From Acidobacteriaceae bacterium (GTDB lineage Bacteria > Acidobacteriota > Terriglobia > Terriglobales > Acidobacteriaceae), in assembly GCA_003139975.1 (NCBI GenBank), contig PLHN01000389.1:7818-17174 (forward strand): a stretch of DNA of 9,357 nt, read 5' to 3'. This document shows positions 1 through 5,902 of this stretch, piece by piece. The notes under the pieces are model-generated. The model worked only from the letters and a program-made list of their open reading frames with translations, did no database searches and was not told where the DNA came from. The position numbers were made by a program, and so were the translations under genes. Position 1 is the stretch's first letter. The number at the start of each line of letters is the position of its first letter.

Positions 1-606
1 ACGGTCAGCCAGCCGCTGACCACATTGCGCTGTTCGCTGGAGCTGTCGCTCGACGAAGCGGCGGACCAGCAGCAGCATACGATCACGACGGCGCTGGAGC
101 AGACGGAAGATGTGATCGCCCTGATTCGGTTAATGCGCGAGTACCTCGACGCTGAGCACGGAGAGGCGGAAGGTCCGGCGATTGCTTTGATGCCGGTTTT
201 GACGAGCGTCAGCGACGATCTATCGCCATGGGCAGCGTTACGCGAAGTGCGCATCCGGATGATGGGAACGTGCTCGGCGGAATTGTCGATCAAAGCGTCG
301 GGGCTGCGAAGGGCGTTGGAATATCTGCTTTCGGCGATGATCGAGCGGCAAGCGGCGGGCAGCGAAATTACTTTTCGGATGAGCGAGAACCCGTCGGAAG
401 CTCTGGTGCGGATCGAGGGTGAGCGCGGCCTTGGGAACCAACCCAATTCGAATCGCACGCGCGATTCTGTGGGATCGACGATGAGGCGAGTGCGACTGGC
501 CATTGCCGCTCGCGTGCTGGAAAGTGCTGGCGTGACGTTGGCTTGCGATGACGACGTTCCCGGCCTTGTTTTGCGCCTACCTCATGTCGGAGGCCCCTCG
601 GTTTGA
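1..606 (+). CDS. Sensor histidine kinase-like protein, C-terminal part (5' end outside window)
   Basis: The reading frame is open from base 1 to the TGA at 604-606, so the gene starts upstream of the window. The first visible residues, TVSQPLTTLRCSLELSL, match the conserved end of the H-box helix of the HisKA dimerisation domain (pattern H-x-x-x-Q-P-L-T-x-L). On that alignment the phospho-accepting histidine would be the residue just before base 1. A second helix follows (to about residue 50), then a region laid out like a HATPase_c domain. The N-box position reads EYLLSAMIE (bases 319-345), where active kinases have N-L-x-x-N-A, so both asparagines are missing. The G-box region (bases about 406-435) reads RIEGERGLG in place of D-x-G-x-G. 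The end (IAARVLESAGVTL, then GLVLRLP) fits the last helix and strand of a HATPase fold. I infer a two-component sensor family member whose ATP-binding domain may be weak or inactive. No partner regulator is visible. Confidence 0.72.
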   Translation, partial: TVSQPLTTLRCSLELSLDEAADQQQHTITTALEQTEDVIALIRLMREYLDAEHGEAEGPAIALMPVLTSVSDDLSPWAALREVRIRMMGTCSAELSIKASGLRRALEYLLSAMIERQAAGSEITFRMSENPSEALVRIEGERGLGNQPNSNRTRDSVGSTMRRVRLAIAARVLESAGVTLACDDDVPGLVLRLPHVGGPSV

Positions 607-640
607 AATTTGTTCAGCGTCCAGCAATTTCCTCCAAAGA

Positions 641-670
641 GTGACTCTCTTGCACGCTCCGACGTACAAT
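641..670 (+). promoter_or_regulatory. Candidate sigma-70 promoter for the amidohydrolase gene
   Basis: A -35-like GTGACT (641-646) and a good -10-like TACAAT (665-670) are separated by 18 bases, 23 bases before the ATG at 693. The -10 matches consensus at five of six positions and the -35 at four of six. Transcription would start near 677 and give a very short leader. This rests on pattern matching only. Confidence 0.35.
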
Positions 671-681
671 CCAGCCGTGCC

Positions 682-687
682 GGAGGT
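682..687 (+). promoter_or_regulatory. Ribosome binding site of the amidohydrolase gene
   Basis: GGAGGT lies five bases before the ATG at 693. It is close to the perfect anti-Shine-Dalgarno complement and fixes the start codon of this gene. Confidence 0.8.
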
Positions 688-692
688 GCGTT

Positions 693-2012
693 ATGAATCG
701 CTGCCTTACCGTATTCGTTGGTTTCCTTTTGACTTGCGCTGGCTGGGCTCAGAATAGCCCGGCGCAACCGCCCTTGACCGTGATCCGGGCGGGATCGGTG
801 ATTGATGGCGTGTCAAACACTGTGCGGCGCAACCTGATCATTACGATTCGCGGCAACAAGATCTCCGATGTCTCGGATGCGGGTCTGGCAATCATCCCCG
901 AAGGCGCGACCGTGATTGATCTGTCGCAGGCGACGGTGCTGCCCGGATTGATCGATGCGCATACGCACATTTTTCTGCAAGGGGAAGTGCCATCCGAGGG
1001 CGGATACGACATTCAGTTGCTCAAGTATCCGCTGGCGTTTCGCGCGGCGCGGGCTACGGTTTCGGCACGGCGCGCGCTGGAACAAGGCTTCACGACCATC
1101 CGCGACATGGAAACCGAGGGCGCGGGCTACGGCGATGTCGGCATCAAGATGGCGATCGAGCGCGGGTATATTCCGGGCCCGCGGATATTCGCTTCGACGC
1201 GCGCGATATCGACCACCGGCGGATATCCGCTCGAAGGGTACGCACCGGAGATCGAAGTGCCGAAAGGAGTGCAGATCGTCGACGGGCCGGTCGCGGCGCG
1301 CAAGGCCGCGCGAGAACAGCTCGATCATGGTGCTGACTGGATCAAGGTCTACATGACGCATCGCTCGTGGATGGGCAAGAACGGAGAGCTGGTTTCGCAG
1401 CCGACTCTCACGGTGGAGGAATTGCGCGCCATCGTCGACGAAACTCACGGCTGGGGGAAAAAGGTCGCTTGCCACGCGTACGGCGGAGAAGGTTTGCAGC
1501 GGGCGCTGGACGGAGGATGCGACTCGATCGAGCACGGGCTCGAGTTGAGTGACGCGCAAATCGCGCAAATGCTCAAGCAGGGAACGTGGTTGTGTCCTAC
1601 GCTAAGCGTGTACTACGGCGACTGGAGCCCGGCGGACACAATCGAAGGGCAGCGCGACCGGAAGCGCGCTTCCGATCATGGGGAGTCTTTCCGCAAGGCG
1701 CACAAGGCGGGAGTGAAGATTGCATTTGGAACCGACATCGGCGGAATTCCATGGACCGAGCCGATTGCGCAGGAGTTTCCGCGCATGGTTGAGCTTGGCA
1801 TGACGCCGATGGAGGCGATCCAAAGCGCGACGTCGCGGGCTGCGGAATTGCTGGACCGGAAGGGACAGCTGGGAGTGATTGCCCCGGGAGCGTATGCGGA
1901 CCTGGTCGCTATCGCGGGCGATCCCATCGAGAACGTCAAGCTTCTCGAAAACGTTGCGTTCGTCATGAAGGACGGCAAGGTCTTCAGGAACGATCTCGCG
2001 TCAAAGAAATGA
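693..2012 (+). CDS. Secreted metal-dependent amidohydrolase (imidazolonepropionase/prolidase-like)
   Basis: This 439-aa protein belongs to the amidohydrolase superfamily, which hydrolyses amide, ester or cyclic amide bonds in a metal-dependent TIM barrel. A hydrophobic N-terminal segment ending in GWAQ (about residues 5-20) looks like a signal peptide, so the enzyme probably acts outside the cytoplasm. The metal-binding set is complete: DAHTH (H90, H92), the lysine of IKVYMT (K218, probably carboxylated and bridging two metals), ACHAYG (H261), IEHGLEL (H281) and FGTDIGG (D348). The small N- and C-terminal beta-sandwich typical of the family is also visible (residues about 27-85 and 390-435, with the typical PGAYADLVAI segment near 398-407). 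Length is normal. The closest family resemblance is to Xaa-Pro dipeptidase/imidazolonepropionase-like secreted amidohydrolases, but the substrate (dipeptide, imidazolone or other) cannot be read from the sequence. The gene stands alone and converges on the dsbD-alpha gene, with only 29 bases between the two stop codons. Confidence 0.9.
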   Translation: MNRCLTVFVGFLLTCAGWAQNSPAQPPLTVIRAGSVIDGVSNTVRRNLIITIRGNKISDVSDAGLAIIPEGATVIDLSQATVLPGLIDAHTHIFLQGEVPSEGGYDIQLLKYPLAFRAARATVSARRALEQGFTTIRDMETEGAGYGDVGIKMAIERGYIPGPRIFASTRAISTTGGYPLEGYAPEIEVPKGVQIVDGPVAARKAAREQLDHGADWIKVYMTHRSWMGKNGELVSQPTLTVEELRAIVDETHGWGKKVACHAYGGEGLQRALDGGCDSIEHGLELSDAQIAQMLKQGTWLCPTLSVYYGDWSPADTIEGQRDRKRASDHGESFRKAHKAGVKIAFGTDIGGIPWTEPIAQEFPRMVELGMTPMEAIQSATSRAAELLDRKGQLGVIAPGAYADLVAIAGDPIENVKLLENVAFVMKDGKVFRNDLASKK

Positions 2013-2027
2013 GGATGGCGCGACTAA

Positions 2028-2055
2028 CGCGCACGCACTAATTAGTGCGCGTGCG
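2028..2055. terminator. Palindrome between convergent genes, candidate bidirectional terminator
   Basis: A perfect 16-bp palindrome, CGCACTAATTAGTGCG (2034-2049), extends outward to a 14-bp imperfect stem (2028-2055) with one A-C mismatch and one G-U pair. It sits between the amidohydrolase stop (2010-2012) and the end of the minus-strand dsbD-alpha gene, whose TAA (2044-2042) lies inside it. Position and symmetry suit termination from both sides. There is no clear U-run on either strand, so it is not a classical intrinsic terminator. Confidence 0.45.
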
Positions 2056-2581
2056 GGCTTTGCGCGGGGTTCGCTGCGTGTGCTGGCGGCATTTTCCGGA
2101 CCTTCACATCAAAACTGACCGGCAAGGTCTTGGGCGGATAGCAGGCGGTATTATCGCAGGCCTGGTATTTGAGGCTGCCGCGAACGACATATTTGCCGGG
2201 CTCGACGGAGCGCAGAGGATGCACAACGACGTCCACCGTGAAGTCGCCGCTGTATACGTTGAGCTTCTCGTCCGGAGCAAAGGCAAAGCTCATGTCCTGG
2301 CCATTGGGGTAGACGATCTTTCCCACGACGATGTCGGTTGTGGCTTCGACTTTGAGGGCGGTTGGGATCAGATACTCCGACTTCGGGTGGTTGGAGTTGA
2401 TGTGGTAGCCGCTGGCGACTTGGAACGAGAGCGGAACCGTCGACGGTTTGGCTTGGACGGCGGTTATGACAGGCGCGGGAGCCATGGTAACGACGGGGCC
2501 TTTCGGAGCGAATTCCTCCTGGGCCGAAGCCCATGCCGTCGCCAGAAGCGCGCACGTCAGAGTTAGTCTCAGTCTCTTCAT
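2042..2581 (-). CDS. Stand-alone DsbD N-terminal (alpha) domain protein, extracytoplasmic
   Basis: This 179-aa protein has a signal peptide (MKRLRL, then a hydrophobic run ending ASA, cleavage near residue 20). The mature part resembles the immunoglobulin-like N-terminal domain of thiol:disulfide interchange protein DsbD (DsbD-alpha, Pfam DsbC-like). The signature is the late segment YQACDNTACYPP, with C142 and C147 as the presumed redox pair, followed by a strand (LPVSFDV). In DsbD this domain takes electrons from the thioredoxin domain and hands them to extracytoplasmic substrate proteins. Here it is a separate polypeptide without the membrane and thioredoxin domains, which are encoded just upstream in the same direction. 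The C-terminal tail (from about residue 163) is rich in proline, alanine and histidine and ends SPHAH. That may be a flexible tail or a weak metal site. The ATG at 2581-2579 is preceded by AGGTGGGG at good spacing. The 72 bases after the tlpA stop could hold a promoter of its own. Confidence 0.82.
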   Translation of the reverse strand: MKRLRLTLTCALLATAWASAQEEFAPKGPVVTMAPAPVITAVQAKPSTVPLSFQVASGYHINSNHPKSEYLIPTALKVEATTDIVVGKIVYPNGQDMSFAFAPDEKLNVYSGDFTVDVVVHPLRSVEPGKYVVRGSLKYQACDNTACYPPKTLPVSFDVKVRKMPPAHAANPAQSPHAH

Positions 2582-2606
2582 TCCCCACCTGTAAGTCAGC
2601 GTCAGT

Positions 2607-2629
2607 GTCTTAGGGTACGTCTTAGGGTA
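2607..2629. repeat. Two tandem 11-bp direct repeats upstream of dsbD-alpha
   Basis: GTCTTAGGGTA occurs at 2607-2617 and again at 2619-2629, a period of 12 bases. It lies in the short gap between the thioredoxin gene and the dsbD-alpha start, 26-48 bases upstream of that ATG. On the coding strand the repeat reads TACCCTAAGAC. Two direct copies about one helical turn apart could be a regulator site or a small local duplication. Confidence 0.6.
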
Positions 2630-2653
2630 AACCAGGATAAGTAGCGACGCAGG

Positions 2654-3211
2654 TTACTTCTGAGCCTGTACCGTTCCGCCGTGCCCGAGGGCCGCTTTAA
2701 TGTGGTCGACAAAGACGCTGCGGCTTTGCAGGCCAAACTCGCGCGCGATCACCGTGCCGTTGCGATCGAGAAAAAAAGTGGTGGGAAGAACGTTGACTCC
2801 GCCATAGGTCACGCCGACCGCTTCTTTGCCGATCAGGATAGGGTAATTGACGCCCATATCTTTGGCGAATTTCGCAATGTCTTCGGTGGCGGCATCATCC
2901 ATGGCGACGCCGACGATCTGAAGACCCTGCGAGCCATATTGCTTTTGCAGTTCGACGAACCACGGCATCTCGACCTTGCAGGGCTCGCAATAGGTGGCCC
3001 AGAAGTTGAGCAGAACGGCCTTCCCCCGCAGGTGCGAAAGTTTGAGGCTGCTGCCATCGATGTCCTGCAACTCAAAGTCGGGAGCGGTCAGGCCCATCAA
3101 CCCTTTGTTCGGAGCAATGGCGCTGCTTTCGCGCGATATGCGGATGCCGGTGAATAACATGATCGCGACCAGCGCACCAATAAAGAACAGGATTAGAGGA
3201 TTTCGTTGCAC
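2654..3211 (-). CDS. TlpA/ResA-like membrane-anchored thiol-disulfide oxidoreductase
   Basis: Read from the GTG at 3211 this is a 185-aa protein. An N-terminal anchor (residues about 4-25) is followed by a redoxin/thioredoxin domain (about 40-175). The active site is WATYCEPCK, with cysteines at 75 and 78. The conserved cis-proline lies in the VLPTTFF segment (P143). The start APDFELQDIDG and the VGVAMDD strand are typical of the TlpA/ResA/AhpC-TSA group. Such proteins reduce disulfides outside the cytoplasm, classically in apocytochrome c for haem attachment, using electrons from CcdA. I chose GTG 3211 because GAGG lies five bases before it. The frame stays open to a TTG at 3256 (200 aa), but that would add 15 residues before the anchor and has no good ribosome site. 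The gene lies 81 bases downstream of ccdA and would be the gamma part of a split DsbD. Confidence 0.9.
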   Translation of the reverse strand: MQRNPLILFFIGALVAIMLFTGIRISRESSAIAPNKGLMGLTAPDFELQDIDGSSLKLSHLRGKAVLLNFWATYCEPCKVEMPWFVELQKQYGSQGLQIVGVAMDDAATEDIAKFAKDMGVNYPILIGKEAVGVTYGGVNVLPTTFFLDRNGTVIAREFGLQSRSVFVDHIKAALGHGGTVQAQK

Positions 3212-3292
3212 AGTGACCTCAACTTGCAGGAGAAGCGAAAACCCACGTTGAAGCAATTATATCCTTCTCGAAAGCTGCACTCCGCGTCCTCA

Positions 3293-4015
3293 TCAGAGGG
3301 CGAACCGGTTCAGGAAAGAGAAATATCCTGAGATCAGCGTGAAACGGCCCAGCACGAGAAGAATACCCAGAACGATGAGCAAACAGCCACTCGCCACTTC
3401 CACGGCGTGCATGTGAAATTTGAAACGATTGTAGAACTTGAGAAAGCGCTCGATGCCGAGCGACGTGATCAGAAACGGCACCGCCAGCCCGGCCGAGTAA
3501 ATGGCAAGCAAAAAGATGCCTTTCCAAACCGTATCCTGGGCGGCGGCAAATCCGAGCACGACCGCAAGAATCGGCCCGACGCAGGGTGTCCAGCCGAAGG
3601 CAAACGCAAAGCCGATTACAAACGCTCCCCACGCGGAAGAGCTCCCTTTGAGGCTATGCAGACGGGTATCGGCAAGAAGCGCCTTGATCTGAAATATCCC
3701 TGTCAAGTGAAGGCCAAAGAGAATAATCACGGCCCCGGCGACGCGAGCGAGCAGGGATTTGTATTGTGCCAGAACCTGGCCGACCTCGGTCGAGATAGCG
3801 CCGAGCGTGATGAAGACAATGCTGAAGCCGATGATGAAAGCCGCGGAGTTGCGCATCACCTTGCCGAAAAGGTGGCCATCACTGGATTTGAGTTCCTCTA
3901 CGCCGGCGCCCGAGATCAGCGAAACATAGCCGGGGACCAGCGGAAGCACGCAAGGTGAGAGGAAAGAGATCAGACCTGCGACAAAGGCTGCGAGCGGTAA
4001 GGGCAAACTCGTCAT
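3293..4015 (-). CDS. ccdA: CcdA-type cytochrome c biogenesis / DsbD-beta transmembrane electron carrier
   Basis: This 240-aa integral membrane protein has six predicted hydrophobic segments (about 8-30, 55-77, 90-108, 130-155, 165-185 and 205-225). It carries the two family signatures: FLSPCVLPLVPGY with C22 in the first segment, and GWTPCVGPIL with C145 in the fourth. In CcdA/DsbD-beta these two cysteines form the redox pair that takes electrons from cytoplasmic thioredoxin and passes them to an extracytoplasmic thioredoxin-like partner. Length (about 240 aa) and the proline-flanked cysteines are normal for CcdA. It is the first gene of the minus-strand cluster with the TlpA-like and DsbD-alpha genes. 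The ribosome site before the ATG is weak (purine-rich AAGAATAGAA). A TACAAT reads on the coding strand at 4056-4051, about 36 bases upstream of the start, but I see no convincing -35. Confidence 0.95.
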   Translation of the reverse strand: MTSLPLPLAAFVAGLISFLSPCVLPLVPGYVSLISGAGVEELKSSDGHLFGKVMRNSAAFIIGFSIVFITLGAISTEVGQVLAQYKSLLARVAGAVIILFGLHLTGIFQIKALLADTRLHSLKGSSSAWGAFVIGFAFAFGWTPCVGPILAVVLGFAAAQDTVWKGIFLLAIYSAGLAVPFLITSLGIERFLKFYNRFKFHMHAVEVASGCLLIVLGILLVLGRFTLISGYFSFLNRFAL

Positions 4016-4174
4016 AGATTCTATTCTTGCGTCTATTTTAGCGGCGATCTATTGTAGCGGCGACGGCGCGTTTCTGGCCTACTAAATAGGATGCACGGGC
4101 CGGCGGCTTTGTTACAGCAACTCGTTGGCTACGAAGGAACACTGCCTTGGACGGAGGCGGGAGGCAAAAGGAAA

Positions 4175-5221
4175 TCAGTGCTTCTGCGTCTTTGCCGGGG
4201 GATTCACGGGCGGCTGCGCCGGTGCGGCCGGCGCCGCCTCATTCGCTGGAGCTTCCGTTAGAACCTTGCCGATCAATCCTAGAGGCACCGTCGCCGTCAA
4301 AATCGCGCTTTCTCCCGAGTGCTCGACTTTGAGACTGCTGAAAAACGCTTTCACGTCCGAGTCGGTGCCATGCGTGCTCACGCTTCCCTCGGCTGCATGA
4401 AACAGGCTGAGATATGCGTTTGCCTTGTTGGCGATGGCCTCGGCATCGGGTTCGTCGTCGGCAAACGCTTCCGCCCTTAAATGCAGGGCGCGAAGGGTGC
4501 GCGCGGAAACCACGACGACGGCCGGCTTCGAAAACAGCAGCGACCAACTGGCAAGACTGCCCCGCGAATTCATTTCCGCTGGACGGATGCGCAGAATGGC
4601 GAAGGCCAGGCTGGCCAGCGGCACCTGGTGGTAGAACCTCCTGAGCAGAGATGGCCCGCCAAACGGCGACGCCAGCTTGCGCGAGCGATCGACGATCCCG
4701 CGAATCACTGCGGGATCAGGATGATTGGAAACGGCAACGCTGTCGTAGGAGAGCACGGCCACCCGCGCCGTGCGGCCTTCGAGCGGAATATTGTAGATAT
4801 CAAAGTTGCGGTAGGTGTCGACCGACGAGGCGGTTTTTCTCAGGTAAGAAGTGAGGCGGCTGGAATCGAACTTGCCGACGAAAACTTCGGAAAAGCGCGG
4901 CTCCGAGGACGATCCGCCCGTACCGTTTCCCCAGCTTTCCGGGTAATGCACGGCGAAGGCGGCTTTGTCCAGGTCGCGCTCGAACTCAAAGCCGGTCTCG
5001 TCGACGAACTTCTGGTATTCGGGGTCGTGCGAAACTGGCGGTAGCGCGGCGGCGCTGAGTTCCCGAATCGTGTCTAACTCGACGTAGAGGAATCCGTCTG
5101 CGCCGGGGAGCAACCGCGCCGCCTCGGGCGGGGCCTGCTTGCGGAGCGTGACGATCAGCGCAACGGCCGCCGCAACTACAAGAACGGCGCCAACAATGGG
5201 GAGGCTGCGTCGAAAGCGCAT
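4175..5221 (-). CDS. Hypothetical membrane-anchored extracytoplasmic protein
   Basis: I do not recognise this 348-aa protein with confidence. It starts with basic residues (MRFRR) and a single hydrophobic helix (about 7-26) followed by a lysine/arginine, so it is probably anchored with its bulk outside the cytoplasm. The segment after the anchor (LLPGADGFLYVELDTIREL, about 37-55) has the look of DUF3352-like proteins, in which a periplasmic domain opens with a 'P-x-D-x-x-x-Y-V-x-L' pattern. This resemblance is tentative. There are no cysteines and no visible catalytic motif. The last 25 residues are alanine/proline-rich, which suggests a disordered tail. Two predicted alternating alpha/beta halves (roughly 40-190 and 200-322) are possible. 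The gene ends 159 bases before the ccdA start and is transcribed the same way, but the gap makes it uncertain whether they share a transcript. The ribosome site before ATG 5221 is weak (GTACCCCCG). A palindrome lies 24 bases upstream. Confidence 0.75.
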   Translation of the reverse strand: MRFRRSLPIVGAVLVVAAAVALIVTLRKQAPPEAARLLPGADGFLYVELDTIRELSAAALPPVSHDPEYQKFVDETGFEFERDLDKAAFAVHYPESWGNGTGGSSSEPRFSEVFVGKFDSSRLTSYLRKTASSVDTYRNFDIYNIPLEGRTARVAVLSYDSVAVSNHPDPAVIRGIVDRSRKLASPFGGPSLLRRFYHQVPLASLAFAILRIRPAEMNSRGSLASWSLLFSKPAVVVVSARTLRALHLRAEAFADDEPDAEAIANKANAYLSLFHAAEGSVSTHGTDSDVKAFFSSLKVEHSGESAILTATVPLGLIGKVLTEAPANEAAPAAPAQPPVNPPAKTQKH

Positions 5222-5244
5222 CGGGGGTACGGCAGCTTGCCGGG

Positions 5245-5265
5245 TTCATCCGCCGGGCGGATGAA
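5245..5265. repeat. Perfect 21-bp palindrome upstream of the hypothetical gene
   Basis: TTCATCCGCC and GGCGGATGAA form perfect 10-bp inverted repeats around a single central base. The near edge is 24 bases upstream of the minus-strand ATG at 5221. A minus-strand -10-like TATCAT lies at 5278-5273, which would place the palindrome at the transcription start. It could be an operator for a dimeric regulator or a hairpin at the 5' end of the mRNA. On the + strand it is followed by a T-rich stretch, but no + strand gene precedes it, so a terminator role is less likely. Confidence 0.6.
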
Positions 5266-5373
5266 TTTGTTTATGATAGCACCCGCCAGTCCCAGTGCGT
5301 TCTTTGCGGACGGGAGCGACTGTGGCCGAATGACCGCTCTTATCGCTTTCATTTCCGGTTATGGATGGTGATT

Positions 5374-5528
5374 AGGATCGCGAGATGAAAAAGTTTGCAA
5401 CGTGGTTGAGGACTCTGACTCCTGATTCGATGCTCTTTTACCTTGACAAACAGCATCTCCTCTTTCAAACTCTGCTCCACATAGCTGCCTCTGGACTTGA
5501 CCGGCTTAGATGTGGGGAGCGCAGCTAG
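5374..5528 (+). CDS. Candidate small ORF of 47 codons with ribosome binding site
   Basis: An ATG at 5385 opens a 47-codon frame ending in TAG at 5526-5528; the feature begins at its ribosome site. AGGA at 5374-5377 lies seven bases before the ATG, which is good spacing. The product starts MKKFATWLRTLTPDS and continues with a leucine/phenylalanine-rich stretch (about residues 16-38, including FYLDKQHLLFQTLL), then ends in a basic and cysteine-containing tail. The middle part could form an amphipathic or membrane-associated helix. I recognise no family. Nothing else in this gene-poor stretch competes for the coordinates. A frame of this length can arise by chance, so this stays a candidate. It lies about 375 bases upstream of the secreted protein gene on the same strand. 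Confidence 0.35.
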
Positions 5529-5689
5529 TCTTTCTTGTAACCTTCCCCAAGCAGCTGTTCTTGATGTGGGGCCATTAATCCTGGGAAATTGAAAACATAT
5601 TCAATTCAACGGTGACGAGACACACTCGGCCGCGCGGTGAGGATCGCGCATGCGAAGCGAGGTCCGCAACCAACAGGTAGAAGGGCTTC
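5529..5689. other. Intergenic stretch without recognised gene
   Basis: There is no convincing coding frame here. It contains an AT-rich patch (about 5583-5610) suitable for a promoter, with no clear -35/-10 pair. A repeated word GATGTGGGG occurs at about 5508 and again at about 5563. A GC-rich patch (about 5628-5655) includes the palindrome CGCATGCG. The transcript that carries the following structured leader may begin here. Confidence 0.4.
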
Positions 5690-5886
5690 TGGCGTTGCGG
5701 GTGCTACGGGGATATTACGCCCGCAAGCCACCGCAGAAATGCTGTCGCGGATGACGACAAATTACGGCACACAGACGCGAGCAGCAATTGGTAAACGATT
5801 ACGCCTCTTGTTGGGAGTCCCTACGGGCTCTCAACGAAGGGATAGGACAGGGACCTCGCAGTGAACACAACGTCACCTCGGTGACG
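5690..5886 (+). promoter_or_regulatory. Structured 5' leader (riboswitch-like) of the secreted Ig-like protein gene
   Basis: Several strong inverted repeats stack up before the ATG at 5903. The first stem (5690-5703 with 5718-5730) pairs 13 bp around one bulged G and a 14-base loop. The second (5731-5750) is a small CCG-CAG/CTG-CGG hairpin with a bulge. The third (5804-5821 with 5825-5841) pairs about 17 positions with one bulged U, one mismatch and a three-base loop. The fourth (5871-5886) pairs CGTCAC with GTGACG around a CTCG tetraloop and ends five bases before the ribosome site. The word CTACGGG occurs in the loop of the first stem and across the tip of the third. The number and quality of the stems suggest a structured mRNA leader that could act on translation. 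I could not match it to a riboswitch class I know. Frames open across it have no convincing protein. Confidence 0.5.
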
Positions 5887-5890
5887 AAAC

Positions 5891-5896
5891 GGAGAG
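5891..5896 (+). promoter_or_regulatory. Ribosome binding site of the secreted Ig-like protein gene
   Basis: GGAGAG lies six bases before ATG 5903 and four bases after the hairpin at 5871-5886. A change in folding of that hairpin could therefore change access of the ribosome. Confidence 0.7.
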
Positions 5897-5902
5897 AACA
5901 CA

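Noticed and set aside
813..1568. 251-codon frame on the minus strand inside the amidohydrolase gene
   Set aside because: It lies wholly antisense to a gene with complete catalytic motifs, is arginine-rich with no domain, and reflects the GC bias of the coding strand.
2045..2566. 173-codon + strand frame opposite dsbD-alpha
   Set aside because: It is antisense to a recognised gene with a signal peptide and CX4C motif, and its product has no recognisable features.
5443..5471. TTGACA at 5443-5448 as a promoter -35 for the downstream gene
   Set aside because: The best -10 at 16-17 bases (TCAAAC/CAAACT) is poor, and the hexamer falls inside the candidate small ORF.
5637..5864. 75-codon open frame across the leader
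   Set aside because: It overlaps strong RNA stems, has a composition rich in arginine, glycine and threonine without motif, and has no good ribosome site.
5600..5902. Known riboswitch class (c-di-GMP-I, cobalamin, TPP, SAM, glycine) in the leader
   Set aside because: I looked for the conserved words of each class and found no convincing match. GCCACCG at 5727-5733 resembles the cobalamin box GCCACTG, but the rest of the consensus is absent.
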